Counted from the stretch's first letter, positions 26,423-35,280 are shown. The stretch: DNA of 64,000 nt from Macrococcus sp. 19Msa1099 (GCA_019357535.2 CP079955.1:1550001-1614000), one strand, 5' to 3'. Program-made: numbers and translations. The notes: generated from the letters alone by a model not told the origin.

Positions 26423-26450
26423 TTGACGCATCGTGAATTCACGATATAAT
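26423..26450 (+). promoter_or_regulatory. Promoter and operator of the ArsR-type gene
   Basis: TTGACG (26423-26428) and TATAAT (26445-26450) are 16 bp apart. The perfect 16-bp palindrome ATCGTGAATTCACGAT (26430-26445) fills the spacer. The predicted RNA start coincides with the ATG at 26457, so the mRNA is probably leaderless. The half site ATCGT recurs at 26784-26803. Confidence 0.8.
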
Positions 26451-26456
26451 AACACT

Positions 26457-26759
26457 ATGGAAAATGTAAAAATATTAAAAGCGCTAGCTCACCCTACGCG
26501 CCTACACATCTTGTCGCTCTTAAAATCGCCAGCGCAGTCATTTACTGCTTGTAACAATCTAGATAAAGATGCAGTGGGCATCTGTGTGCAAGAAATGACA
26601 ATCGTTTTAAATATTTCTCAGTCGACGACATCACAGCACCTTTCAATATTGCACGATGCCGGCCTCTTAACTTCAACAAAGATCGGGAAATATACTTACT
26701 TTAAAAGGAATGAAACGATAATCCAGCAGTTCGCTGATTTTGTCTCAAAAGAAATATAG
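26457..26759 (+). CDS. ArsR-family regulator
   Basis: A 100-residue winged-helix repressor (LKALAHPTRLHILSLLKSP; recognition helix NISQSTTSQHLSILHDAGL). Three cysteines are present (Cys near 31 and 43 among them), but the CxC arsenic motif is absent. ATG 26457 has no ribosome site and lies 7 nt after the -10 box, so translation is probably leaderless. It is likely to repress itself and the downstream monooxygenase, since the two promoters share a palindrome. Confidence 0.86.
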   Translation: MENVKILKALAHPTRLHILSLLKSPAQSFTACNNLDKDAVGICVQEMTIVLNISQSTTSQHLSILHDAGLLTSTKIGKYTYFKRNETIIQQFADFVSKEI

Positions 26760-26783
26760 CATGTCTATATTTTTTTAATCAAC

Positions 26784-26803
26784 ATATCGTCAAATGACGA
26801 TAT
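26784..26803 (+). promoter_or_regulatory. Second ArsR-type operator
   Basis: ATATCGTC, AAAT, GACGATAT forms an 8-4-8 palindrome immediately upstream of the monooxygenase ribosome site, overlapping a TATATA -10 box. It shares the ATCGT-N6-ACGAT pattern with the operator at 26430-26445. Confidence 0.75.
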
Positions 26804-26826
26804 ATAAAAATATTAAGGAGCTTACG

Positions 26827-28161
26827 ATGAAAAATACAAATAAACAAATGCTATTAGGTTTAGGATTTACAGGTGCTTTCGGAGCAAACGCGAAAGCCTG
26901 GAAAAGCGAAGGTGTTGATATTCACACATATCCCGATATTCAAGCCGATATTCGCTATGCCCAAATGGCCGAGCAAGGAAAGTTTCAATTTATCTTCGTC
27001 GGAGATTTCCCAGGAGCTGTGCCAAATGATCATGCACAAGTCCCTTCAATGTCATTAGAACCTATCATCACATCTACAGCAATCTTACAACAGACAAAGC
27101 ATATCGGGGTGGCATCTACAGTCCATACCCAGTGGAATTATCCATATACAGTAGCACGTCAGTTTAAAGGAATCGATCTGATGAGCGGGGGTCGTATAGC
27201 ATGGAATGCCGTGACAGGTTCTAGTCAGGATGTTGCAGATAACTTCGGCGTAAACTTGATGGACAGAAAATCAAGATACGAAAATCATTATGAATTCGTT
27301 GAAGCCGTTCAACAATTCTGGGGAACTTGGGGTGAAGATGCACTGAAAGCAGATAAAGCTTCAGGCGTGTTTGCAGATTACAGAAAAGTAAACCCTGCTT
27401 ATATTTCAGGAAAACATGTACAAGCAAATGGTGCCCTCGCCATCCCCCCTTCTCCACAAGGACAACCGGTGATCTTCCACTCTGGAGGATCACCAGACAG
27501 CATTGCTTTTGCTGGACGATATGCAAGCGCAATGATTGGTGAAGTGTGGACAATCGAGCAAGGTGTGGCAACGCGCAATGCGCTAAGACAAGCGGCGATA
27601 GATGCCGGAAGAAATCCAGATGAAATTAAATTCATCGCAGGACTCATGCCCGTCATCGCAGACTCTAGACGTGAAGCACTGGATAGACACGCTAGCTTCA
27701 TGGATGAAAATATCGTGCAGCAACGTGCTTACCATATCGGAATGGTGTTAGGAATCAGATTAACACCAGCTGACCTAGAAAGACCAATCTCTAAAGAACT
27801 ATTAGACACAGTTGTGATCGATAGCTACTCTGACCCACGTATCGAGAACGTACTGAAAGTCGCACGAGAAGGATGGACATTACGCGATATCATCTATCAT
27901 TCCGTTATCGACTATCACCCAGCAACGCTAGGCGATGCCAAAGAGACAGCTGACTTCTTAACTGAATGGTTTGAATCAGGCGCAGCAGATGGCTTCTGGA
28001 TACTACCTGATGCCTATGAGACAGACTTCAAACGATTCGTAGACGAAGTCGTACCAATCCTCCAAGCACGTGACGTCTTCCATAAAGACTATGAAGGCGC
28101 GACATTACGCGAGAATATGGACATCCCGTATCAATATGGATTAGATGAAAGATTGAGATAG
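26827..28161 (+). CDS. LLM-class flavin-dependent monooxygenase, NtaA/SnaA/DszA type
   Basis: A 444-residue FMNH2-dependent monooxygenase of the bacterial luciferase fold. Recognisable segments are LGLGFTGAFGANAKAW at the start, RQFKGIDLMSGGRIAWNAVT and FHSGGSPDSIAFAGRYA. Relatives attack nitrilotriacetate, EDTA, alkanesulfonates or dibenzothiophene sulfone; the substrate here is unknown. ATG 26827 follows AAGGAG. A partner flavin reductase gene is not adjacent. Confidence 0.88.
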   Translation: MKNTNKQMLLGLGFTGAFGANAKAWKSEGVDIHTYPDIQADIRYAQMAEQGKFQFIFVGDFPGAVPNDHAQVPSMSLEPIITSTAILQQTKHIGVASTVHTQWNYPYTVARQFKGIDLMSGGRIAWNAVTGSSQDVADNFGVNLMDRKSRYENHYEFVEAVQQFWGTWGEDALKADKASGVFADYRKVNPAYISGKHVQANGALAIPPSPQGQPVIFHSGGSPDSIAFAGRYASAMIGEVWTIEQGVATRNALRQAAIDAGRNPDEIKFIAGLMPVIADSRREALDRHASFMDENIVQQRAYHIGMVLGIRLTPADLERPISKELLDTVVIDSYSDPRIENVLKVAREGWTLRDIIYHSVIDYHPATLGDAKETADFLTEWFESGAADGFWILPDAYETDFKRFVDEVVPILQARDVFHKDYEGATLRENMDIPYQYGLDERLR

Positions 28162-28169
28162 AAATGACA

Positions 28170-28202
28170 AAGAGACAGCCTTGATTAGGACTGTCTCTTC
28201 TT
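28170..28202 (+). terminator. Terminator of the monooxygenase gene
   Basis: An AAGAGACAG / CTGTCTCTT stem extended by two G-C pairs with a bulge is followed by CTTAATTTT. Confidence 0.78.
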
Positions 28203-28213
28203 AATTTTCGATA

Positions 28214-28526
28214 TCACTTCGAATACTTACCTCGTTCTTCACTATGTTTACCATATGCAATAGATAAAACTTTATCCTTCACATCTCTCATTCACATTTC
28301 ATATTCTAAACCTGGTTCATCTTTAAAGACAATCTCTTCGTAAAATTTATTCAATTTCAAATCATAATGCGTTTCTCGTGTTTTCACTTCTTCTATTGCT
28401 TCTCTTTTTTTCAAGGAATTTATCTACTGTTTGATGTAAAGTGAAACGTTCATATGCGATATATCCACCAATACCTATAGCTATTATAATAAATGCTGAA
28501 ACCATGAATAATAGAATTTTCTTCAT
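28214..28526 (-). pseudogene. DUF3139 protein gene with frameshift and nonsense codon
   Basis: ATG 28526, behind TAGGTG, opens an N-terminal membrane helix (MKKILLFMVSAFIIIAIGI) and HQTVDKFLEKK. A run of seven A residues (28411-28405) shifts the frame. With six, it would read on as EAIEEVKTRETHYDLKLNKF and EEIVFKDEPGLEYEM, which is typical of DUF3139. A TGA then interrupts before MRDVKDKVLSIAYGKH and the final stop at 28214. Two lesions indicate a decayed gene, though a homopolymer sequencing error could explain the first. Confidence 0.7.
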
Positions 28527-28552
28527 ATACACACCTACTTTCAAAAATGAGT

Positions 28553-28630
28553 TTATCTTTTACGTTTTTTCTCAAAAATTAAAACGAAAAAGTCAATGAT
28601 ATGCATAAATAAAGTTGAAATTAATTGCAT
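28553..28630 (-). CDS. 25-residue hydrophobic peptide, possible type I toxin
   Basis: ATG 28630, behind GGGGAGAGGG, opens a 25-residue peptide with a hydrophobic helix (LISTLFMHIIDFFVLIF) and a strongly basic tail (EKKRKR). The layout recalls Fst/PepA-type membrane toxins of Gram-positive type I toxin-antitoxin modules. No antisense RNA was identified. The coding assignment rests on the strong ribosome site and amphipathic pattern. Confidence 0.5.
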   Translation of the reverse strand: MQLISTLFMHIIDFFVLIFEKKRKR

Positions 28631-28723
28631 AACACCCTCTCCCCTTCGTAATAATTACCATAGTTAATATTTCACTTTATTTTTGTTAAAATATTAATAA
28701 ATAACTAGGATTGGATGATATTA

Positions 28724-29116
28724 ATGAAAAAGTATATTAAAGTTGTCGGCGCTGTAATTGTAAAAGACGGTAAAATCTTATGTGCTCAAAGAAATGAACA
28801 TACATCGCTACCTCTAATGTGGGAATTCCCAGGTGGAAAAATTGAAGGGAATGAAACATCAGAAGAGGCATTGATACGTGAATTGATGGAAGAAATGCAA
28901 TGTGAGATCTCTGTTGGTAAGAAAATTGTAACAACTGTGCACGAATATGACTTTGCAACTATAGAATTAACAACATTCTATGCTGAAATGTTAAATGACC
29001 AGATTGTATTAGAAGAACACGTTGATATGAAATGGTTAACGCCAAGTGAATTAGATACAATTAAATGGGCGCCTGCTGATGTTGAAGCAGTGAAAAAAAT
29101 AATGAAGAACGCTTAA
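28724..29116 (+). CDS. Nudix hydrolase, MutT-like
   Basis: A 130-residue nucleotide pyrophosphohydrolase. The Nudix box is GKIEGNETSEEALIRELMEE, with the E and REL-EE residues that bind Mg2+. The N-terminal VVGAVIVKDGKILCAQRN is typical of MutT/8-oxo-dGTP diphosphatases. ATG 28724 is used; the ribosome site (GGATG) is modest. Its stop overlaps the convergent restriction gene by 4 bp. The second Nudix gene at 59481 is not closely related. Confidence 0.87.
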   Translation: MKKYIKVVGAVIVKDGKILCAQRNEHTSLPLMWEFPGGKIEGNETSEEALIRELMEEMQCEISVGKKIVTTVHEYDFATIELTTFYAEMLNDQIVLEEHVDMKWLTPSELDTIKWAPADVEAVKKIMKNA

Positions 29117-32100
29117 TAGCGTACTTCATTATTTACAGTGAATTCATTAAGTAATTTCATTGGAATTTCTTTTTTTAAGTTCCATTCGATAGAAATGGGC
29201 TTATTCCCTGACGCACTTACAAATTCTAATTCCCCTACGTAGTAAAATGGCATTACTACTCCTTCTTCTTTCTTTTCTCTTCTAACAAACAAATGAACTT
29301 TCTTATTATTTTTTACATGATGTATTAAATTTTGTCCTGTTGGAGAACTCTGACTTGTTTGATTTTGAGATTGCCAATGAAACTTAGAATTATTAATAAA
29401 ATAATCTTGATAGTTTAACTTATTTTCTTTCGCTTCTTCATCCTTAAATAAATTAACAAATAAATAATAGTTACCTTTATACTGCAGAACTCCTTCACGT
29501 AATGAATCAATTGCCTTATTATATCCAATTAAAGCTAGAACATCTGTCCTCTTATACTGCTCATACAAATATAAATCTATTTCTCTATTAATTAATTTAG
29601 GCTCAAATTCTTTCTTGTATGTAAAAAATCCATATTGTAGATAATCTTTTAATATCAACCTTACATCATCATCAACTTTAAAATTTTTATCTAGAGTTAT
29701 TTCGTAATTTGTTAAATGTAAAAAAGGTTGTTTTTTATACTTTAATTTTGTTAACCTTTCGATAGAATATTCTATCTTTTCAATAGATGATTTATCTAAT
29801 TCAATTGAAAGCATTTCTTTAAATAAATATTTTATATTTTTTGTAGATGATTTATTATTTATAAGTACATCTAATAAAATTATATAATCAAAAATTCTTC
29901 TTAAAGGTAATATTTTCGTTACTTCATTAAATATAAATGTATAAAAGCTATCATTATTTATTTTATCATCAATTACAGATTGAGATTTTATTGATTTATT
30001 TAATTGTGACAAGTTATTATAGCTTCCGCTAAAAACAGTAAACAGATCGGGCGCATTCTCAAAATTATAAAAATCTAATATATTTAATGTGTAGTCATTA
30101 TCTCTTTGAATTATTCTTACTTCTTCAAGAAATGATTTAACTATCCTTTTAATATTTTCTGCACTATAAAATGTTGTATTATCTATATTTTTTAAAATGT
30201 CTTCTTTAGATTTATAATCTAATTCAATATGCACTTGGTTCGATAAGTTATTAAAATTGTTTTCAACTATAGATTTCAACTTACCTCTTCCCATAAAAGT
30301 AGGATCACCAGATAATGCTATCGGTACGAGATAATTCTTTCGATCATTTGTAACAAAATCAAGTACAGTTAAATATTCTTTATTTGCATATGTTCTCAAG
30401 CCTCTTCCTAATTGTTGCGTAAATATTATTGAAGATTCAGTTGGTCTCAAGAATAGAATTAAATTAATTTGAGGGATATCTACACCTTCATTAAATAGAT
30501 CAACTGTAAAAATGATTTCCAATGAATTTTTATTAGACTGTAAATCATTTATTGCTTCTTGACGTTCTTCATCAGTATTATTACCAGTTAATATAGTTGA
30601 ATAATATCCTCTTTTTTTAAATTCCTCATTCATATATTGTGCATGTACTATATTTTGACAAAATCCTATTGCTTTCATCGGACCGCTTAAAGTAAATTGA
30701 TTCATTTTCTTAATAATAAATTCTACACGTTTATTAGTACTTAGCTTTTTCGTGATTTCTTCTACACTAATTCCATCTCTATCTGCCAAATCGACTGTAT
30801 CATCACTTATACCGTAGTATTGAAACGGAACTAGTAATTCACTTTCTAAGGCGTGTTTCAATCTAACATCACTAATAACGTTGTATTCTGCTAGTTCGTA
30901 AACATCTCCACCATCTGTTCTTTCAGGAGTAGCAGTTAAACCTAATAAAAATCGTGGTGAAAAATGATTGATAACTTTCATATAGTTACTAGCTGTTGCA
31001 TGATGAAACTCATCAATTATTATTATGTCAAAAGTCTCAGGTTCCATTTTTCCAATATCTTTGACAAGTGTTTTTATAGAAGCGAAGGTATATTTTTTGA
31101 TTATTCTTTGCTCACCTTTATATTTGGCAAACTCATCATCTTTTTGATCATTAAATATTTTTTTAAAAGTTTTCATACCACTTTCTAATAACTCATTACG
31201 ATGAGCAATAAATAGTACATTTCTTGGATTAAGTTTTTGTGCAGCCATTGCGGATAAATAAGTTTTTCCTGTCCCTGTAGCAGCAATAGCAATTCCACGT
31301 TTATGACCTTTATCAATTGATATTAGTAGATTTTTAATGGCTTCTTTCTGCATAGAGTTTGGTTGAATTATATTATTATTCGTTTTCTTTATGTTGAATG
31401 ACTGGCTAATTGGATATATTACTTTGTTTACTTCAATAAAGTTTTCATATTTTGAAATCAATTCATCACTTAACTTAACAACTTTATCTGAATTCCATAA
31501 AATATCATATCTTTCTTGAGTGCTTATATACACAGAATCACTAGCTTTCTCATAAGTTCTAATATTCCATTCCTCACCTGTTTTTAAAGCAGCTTTTGTA
31601 ATGTTAGATGAACCTACTATCACTGAGTTCATATTATTCTTTCTATGAAATAAATAAGCTTTCGTATGGAAACTATCATCAATTTTTGAACTTTGATAAA
31701 TTTTCACATCGATATTTTTATACTCTAATAATTTTCTTAAAGCTTCTGGCTGTGTAACATTCATATATGTTGATGTTATTATTCTCCCTTTTATTCCTAA
31801 TTCTCTTAAAATATTAAGCGTATTAACTAACATATTAAGACCTGAACCTCTAATAAAACTAACAATTATATCAAAACTGTCACATGTAAGTAACTCATTC
31901 TTTAACTGATCTATCATATAATTATAAGTGTTATGATCGTTGGTAATTAGTTTTGTTTCTAATAATGAAAAGTTTTTTCGAATTTCATATTTATATTTTT
32001 CTAATTTCTTATCTCCGATTAAAGAAATTTGAAATGGAAACCTATCATACTTAGTATTTGATATCTTTGTTATATATTTAGAAAAATTATTATAGTTAAT

Positions 32101-32277
32101 TTTAAGTTCTTCACTTAAATCTCTATACATTTCTAATTCATTTTTATTTAAAAAATACTTAACCGAATCTTCTTTAGAAAGATTATTTTTATGTAGTAAT
32201 ACGTCTTTTGAAAATAAATTATAATTTTCTAAACTTTCATAAATATATGTGTGATTACTGTTATTTAAATATTTCAT
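29113..32277 (-). CDS. Type IV restriction enzyme, SauUSI-like (PLD nuclease, helicase, DUF3427)
   Basis: A 1054-residue multidomain protein. The N-terminal phospholipase-D nuclease motif FHTKAYLFHR with VGSSNIT lies near residues 200-225. The superfamily II helicase core has Walker A AATGTGKT near 330, DEFH box IIDEFHHATA near 420, LGLTATPERTDG and QQLGRGLR. A C-terminal DUF3427-type region has LHVxF-like LFVRREKKEEGV and YYVGELEF motifs. This order matches SauUSI of S. aureus, which cuts DNA containing 5-methyl- or 5-hydroxymethyl-cytosine. ATG follows AAGGGGG. Very AT-rich sequence compared with its neighbours suggests acquisition. Confidence 0.83.
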   Translation of the reverse strand: MKYLNNSNHTYIYESLENYNLFSKDVLLHKNNLSKEDSVKYFLNKNELEMYRDLSEELKINYNNFSKYITKISNTKYDRFPFQISLIGDKKLEKYKYEIRKNFSLLETKLITNDHNTYNYMIDQLKNELLTCDSFDIIVSFIRGSGLNMLVNTLNILRELGIKGRIITSTYMNVTQPEALRKLLEYKNIDVKIYQSSKIDDSFHTKAYLFHRKNNMNSVIVGSSNITKAALKTGEEWNIRTYEKASDSVYISTQERYDILWNSDKVVKLSDELISKYENFIEVNKVIYPISQSFNIKKTNNNIIQPNSMQKEAIKNLLISIDKGHKRGIAIAATGTGKTYLSAMAAQKLNPRNVLFIAHRNELLESGMKTFKKIFNDQKDDEFAKYKGEQRIIKKYTFASIKTLVKDIGKMEPETFDIIIIDEFHHATASNYMKVINHFSPRFLLGLTATPERTDGGDVYELAEYNVISDVRLKHALESELLVPFQYYGISDDTVDLADRDGISVEEITKKLSTNKRVEFIIKKMNQFTLSGPMKAIGFCQNIVHAQYMNEEFKKRGYYSTILTGNNTDEERQEAINDLQSNKNSLEIIFTVDLFNEGVDIPQINLILFLRPTESSIIFTQQLGRGLRTYANKEYLTVLDFVTNDRKNYLVPIALSGDPTFMGRGKLKSIVENNFNNLSNQVHIELDYKSKEDILKNIDNTTFYSAENIKRIVKSFLEEVRIIQRDNDYTLNILDFYNFENAPDLFTVFSGSYNNLSQLNKSIKSQSVIDDKINNDSFYTFIFNEVTKILPLRRIFDYIILLDVLINNKSSTKNIKYLFKEMLSIELDKSSIEKIEYSIERLTKLKYKKQPFLHLTNYEITLDKNFKVDDDVRLILKDYLQYGFFTYKKEFEPKLINREIDLYLYEQYKRTDVLALIGYNKAIDSLREGVLQYKGNYYLFVNLFKDEEAKENKLNYQDYFINNSKFHWQSQNQTSQSSPTGQNLIHHVKNNKKVHLFVRREKKEEGVVMPFYYVGELEFVSASGNKPISIEWNLKKEIPMKLLNEFTVNNEVRY

Positions 32278-32398
32278 TTTATCCCCCTTGATGAATAGAT
32301 ACTAATATTTTAATATAATTTAAATAAGTTATTTAATTTTTCAGATATTAAAAGTTTTTATACACTTATTATAAACTATTCACAAAGGGGATTTTACT

Positions 32399-33184
32399 AT
32401 GAATTTACAATCTGCTCTACCATCTGAAATTCGCGCTTTGATTCGCGACAACAAACTCATCCAGCATACGTCTGGCATGGCTAAGGGGTACATCCAGGCG
32501 AATGTTGTGATATTGCCTGAACGTTATGCTTATGATTTCCTTAAGTTCTGTTACCGTAATCCAAAGTCTTGTCCTTTACTTGATATTACTGAGGTTGGGG
32601 AATTTTCTTTTCCGAAGTATGGTCCTGGTGCGGATATTCGTACGGATGTGGGTGAATACTATGTCTACCGTGATGGCGTGCATGTTGAGACGCGTCATGA
32701 TATTAAAGATTTATATCGCGACGATATGGTAGCTTTCATTATTGGCTGTAGCTTTACATTTGAACATGCATTGCTTGATGCTGATATTCCCGTGCGTCAT
32801 ATAGAGGAAGGTCATAATGTGCCGATGTATATTACGAATATTCCTACTGAACAAAGTGGTGTCTTCCACGGACCTACAACAGTGAGCATGCGTCCGATGA
32901 CAATGGCTCAGGCGATTCGAGCGTCTGAGATTACAACGCATTTCAAAGGTGCACATGGTGCTCCGCTTCATATCGGCGATCCTGCTGCAATCGGCATCAA
33001 AGATATTAATAACCCTGACTTCGGGGAAGCTGTAGAGATACGCGACGGCGAGGTTCCTGTATTCTGGGGATGCGGCGTAACACCTCAGTCAGTGTGTCTG
33101 AATGTTAAGCCTGAAATGATGATTACTCATGCACCAGGATATATGTTTATCACGGATATTAAAGAAAGTGAATTGTTGTATTAA
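32399..33184 (+). CDS. Putative hydro-lyase, DUF1445 family
   Basis: A 261-residue protein of the DUF1445/UPF0317 family, homologous to B. subtilis YcsI and annotated as a D-glutamate cyclase-like or hydro-lyase enzyme. Recognisable stretches are GMAKGYIQANVVILPERYA, FIIGCSFTFEHALLDADIPV and FWGCGVTPQSVCLN. Its usual neighbours are the 5-oxoprolinase genes, which lie about 11 kb away here. ATG follows AAGGGG. It is monocistronic. Confidence 0.87.
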   Translation: MNLQSALPSEIRALIRDNKLIQHTSGMAKGYIQANVVILPERYAYDFLKFCYRNPKSCPLLDITEVGEFSFPKYGPGADIRTDVGEYYVYRDGVHVETRHDIKDLYRDDMVAFIIGCSFTFEHALLDADIPVRHIEEGHNVPMYITNIPTEQSGVFHGPTTVSMRPMTMAQAIRASEITTHFKGAHGAPLHIGDPAAIGIKDINNPDFGEAVEIRDGEVPVFWGCGVTPQSVCLNVKPEMMITHAPGYMFITDIKESELLY

Positions 33185-33188
33185 AATA

Positions 33189-33228
33189 AGAGAAACTCAT
33201 CACTAATTGTGGTGGGTTTCTCTATTTT
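33189..33228 (+). terminator. Terminator of the DUF1445 gene
   Basis: A 15-bp stem including two G-U pairs (33189-33203 with 33209-33223) and a 5-nt loop is followed by ATTTTTG. Confidence 0.87.
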
Positions 33229-33229
33229 T

Positions 33230-33425
33230 GAAATTGGCGTCGTGCCAAATTCGCGTATGTTTTCTGCCTTGAAATTGGCGCCGTGCCAAATTCATGCTCA
33301 TTTTCCGCCTTGAAATTGGCGCCGTGCCAATTTCACGCTCATTTTCCGCTTCGAAATTGTCCCCATGCCAAATTCACGCTCATTTTCCGCCTCGAAATTG
33401 GCGCCATGTCAATTTCGCTCCCCTA
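33230..33425. repeat. 41-bp tandem repeat array, five copies
   Basis: Units start at 33230, 33271, 33312, 33353 and 33394, exactly 41 bp apart. Each carries GAAATTGGC, a 5-nt loop and GCCAATTTC (variants GCCAAATTC). The stem is perfect in the third copy and degraded in others. The array sits between convergent genes and ends with AATTTCGCTCCCCTATC, also found at the end of the 62-bp array (826-836). Confidence 0.95.
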
Positions 33426-34064
33426 TCATATGCCACGATAGAGCTTAATCAGCGATTCGACATCCTCAAAGTGATTCTCAGATTGATGGACAATCAGTCC
33501 ATCTCTCAGAACATACAGTTCATCTGCGATTGCCTGCGCAAAATTGAGTTGATGTGTCGTTATGAATAGCGTCTTCCCTTGTGCCTTTTGCTCACGAATT
33601 ATATCCTGCAGCTTGAATATCCATAATGGATCTAAACCATTTGTCGGTTCATCCATAATAATAAATGTTGCGTCTCCAATTAAGCTTTGTGCGAGGTTGA
33701 GGCGTTGTCGCATGCCTTTAGATAATGATTTAACAAATTGTTCTCGATTATCATCTAGTCCAACTTGTGCTAATGCATCATTTGATGTGCTTCCTTTAAT
33801 TCTTTGAAGCATCTTAATGATTTCGCTGATTTTCAAGTATGGTGGAAACTGCAGGTCATCAGGCATATAGTTGATTTGTTCTGGTGCTTGCAATGAGCCT
33901 GCCTTCGCTTTTAGTTCACCGAGCATGAGTTTGATGAGTGTACTCTTTCCAGCACCATTCTCTCCTATCATCACGTGCACTTTCCCTGCGTCAAGATGCA
34001 TTGTGACTGGCCCGAATGTCTTCTGTTTATTATATTTGAATTGTAATTGCTGTATGTCTATCAT
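33426..34064 (-). CDS. ABC transporter ATPase, NosF-like
   Basis: A 212-residue ATPase with Walker A GENGAGKST near residue 36, signature LSKGMRQRL near 115 and Walker B ATFIIMDEPTNGLDP. It is short, as in NosF/CcmA-type exporters. It is the last gene of the nosL-nosD-nosL-nosY-nosF order, coupled by ATGA to the permease gene. It probably powers the permease at 34061 in moving a sulfur or copper-related factor, as proposed for NosFY. Confidence 0.85.
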   Translation of the reverse strand: MIDIQQLQFKYNKQKTFGPVTMHLDAGKVHVMIGENGAGKSTLIKLMLGELKAKAGSLQAPEQINYMPDDLQFPPYLKISEIIKMLQRIKGSTSNDALAQVGLDDNREQFVKSLSKGMRQRLNLAQSLIGDATFIIMDEPTNGLDPLWIFKLQDIIREQKAQGKTLFITTHQLNFAQAIADELYVLRDGLIVHQSENHFEDVESLIKLYRGI

Positions 34065-34834
34065 TTACTTCTCCTCACCCTTAACATCGTAATATAGCTC
34101 AATACGAGCGGTACACCGATAAATAACATAATATTGATATATAGGATGTAGTGACCAATGCCTTTCAGCCAGTTACTGTAATTGTAGAATCCTGGTCCAA
34201 GTAATGCGAGTTGCTCTGTCCAGTAATAGTACAGCATGCGGATAAGGTCGACTGGATTGAGATGAATATTTGCTACTAATGCTTGAAAGAGCATCTGTCG
34301 GTTCAATTGATCATTCAATGCAATGATTGTAAATGGGATGATGAGTAGCCACAGCGTCCAGAAACAGAGTGCAATACCAATTGCACTGAGTCGATTTCTT
34401 GAGATGATGCCAATCCATACTGCGATACTTGAGAATATGAGAATCATGATGAATGATAGTAATATGAAGACGAATTCCATATGTACACCGATAATGATAC
34501 CCATCACGATACTGATGGCGAGCATCATTGTATAGAGCAGTACGATAGTAATATAGTGGCCGAATATATAGCTTCTATAACGCATCGGATAAGTCTTTAG
34601 TAACTTCAGCCATCCTGTTTCATTATGATGTGCTACGGTCATACTGCCGATAGATAGAATGAATAATGGGACGATCAGCAGTTCAATACTGAGCGCATAG
34701 TTCATCTGAAATAGATTGGAGTGCTCTGTCCCTGTTTGAAATAAGCTTGCGAGTATAAATGTAATGATATAGATGATTGCTGTGATATAGAACACCGGAT
34801 TACGCAGACTTTGTTTCAGTTCCATCCAGATCAT
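34061..34834 (-). CDS. ABC transporter permease, NosY-like
   Basis: A 257-residue membrane protein with about six hydrophobic helices, of the ABC-2/NosY type (EVxxx-like NPVFYITAIIYIITFILAS at the start). ATG 34834 overlaps the stop of the second nosL gene (ATGA) and is preferred over an upstream GTG. It ends in another ATGA with the ATPase gene. Confidence 0.82.
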   Translation of the reverse strand: MIWMELKQSLRNPVFYITAIIYIITFILASLFQTGTEHSNLFQMNYALSIELLIVPLFILSIGSMTVAHHNETGWLKLLKTYPMRYRSYIFGHYITIVLLYTMMLAISIVMGIIIGVHMEFVFILLSFIMILIFSSIAVWIGIISRNRLSAIGIALCFWTLWLLIIPFTIIALNDQLNRQMLFQALVANIHLNPVDLIRMLYYYWTEQLALLGPGFYNYSNWLKGIGHYILYINIMLFIGVPLVLSYITMLRVRRSK

Positions 34835-35280
34835 GCGTGAATGCCCCACTTAAATGATTTCAGATCATTGAATTGCAGCTGTTTGCTATTTTTATACTTT
34901 TTCATAAAAGTATTTCTATTCGCTTCTGTTTCAAATGCTGCTACACCATAGTTCATCGGAGTCCAGATATCTTTATTGTAGATATAGAATGCTTTCGTTG
35001 CGTCTATCCATTTATCTTTCTTGTAGTCTTTCACATACATCATACCGATATCGTCTTTATTCTCTTTATTATAATGTTCCATCATACAGCCGATATCATC
35101 AAAGATCAGATGATCTTCGTTGTTGTAGATCATCTGCGCTGCCTGCTCCGGATGATCGATCATCATATTGCATACGACACATTTATCTGTCTTCTGATTG
35201 ATGTCACGTGGACTTAAGTCAGGTTTGCCACAACCTGCGAGCAGAATTGCTGTAATCAATAATGTAATGATATATTTCAT
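34831..35280 (-). CDS. NosL-like copper-binding lipoprotein (second copy)
   Basis: A 149-residue lipoprotein: lipobox LLAGCG, then CVVCNMMI, the CxxCxM copper-binding motif of NosL, followed by FDDIGCMMEHY. NosL delivers copper to periplasmic or surface enzymes. ATG 35280 follows AAGGAGGAT and overlaps the nosD stop by 4 bp. It is shorter than the NosL at 36331 and lacks its His-rich tail. Confidence 0.85.
   Translation of the reverse strand: MKYIITLLITAILLAGCGKPDLSPRDINQKTDKCVVCNMMIDHPEQAAQMIYNNEDHLIFDDIGCMMEHYNKENKDDIGMMYVKDYKKDKWIDATKAFYIYNKDIWTPMNYGVAAFETEANRNTFMKKYKNSKQLQFNDLKSFKWGIHA

Noticed and set aside
26457-26759. Second arsenic repressor
   Set aside because: The ArsR-fold protein lacks the CxC metal motif and is linked to a monooxygenase, not to arsB or arsC.
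20265-32277. Prophage or SCC-type cassette
   Set aside because: No integrase, recombinase, transposase or phage structural gene was seen, and no attachment-site direct repeats were recognised.
33230-33425. CRISPR or coding repeat
   Set aside because: A 41-bp unit with degenerate stems and no unique spacers; the short frames across it have no ribosome site.
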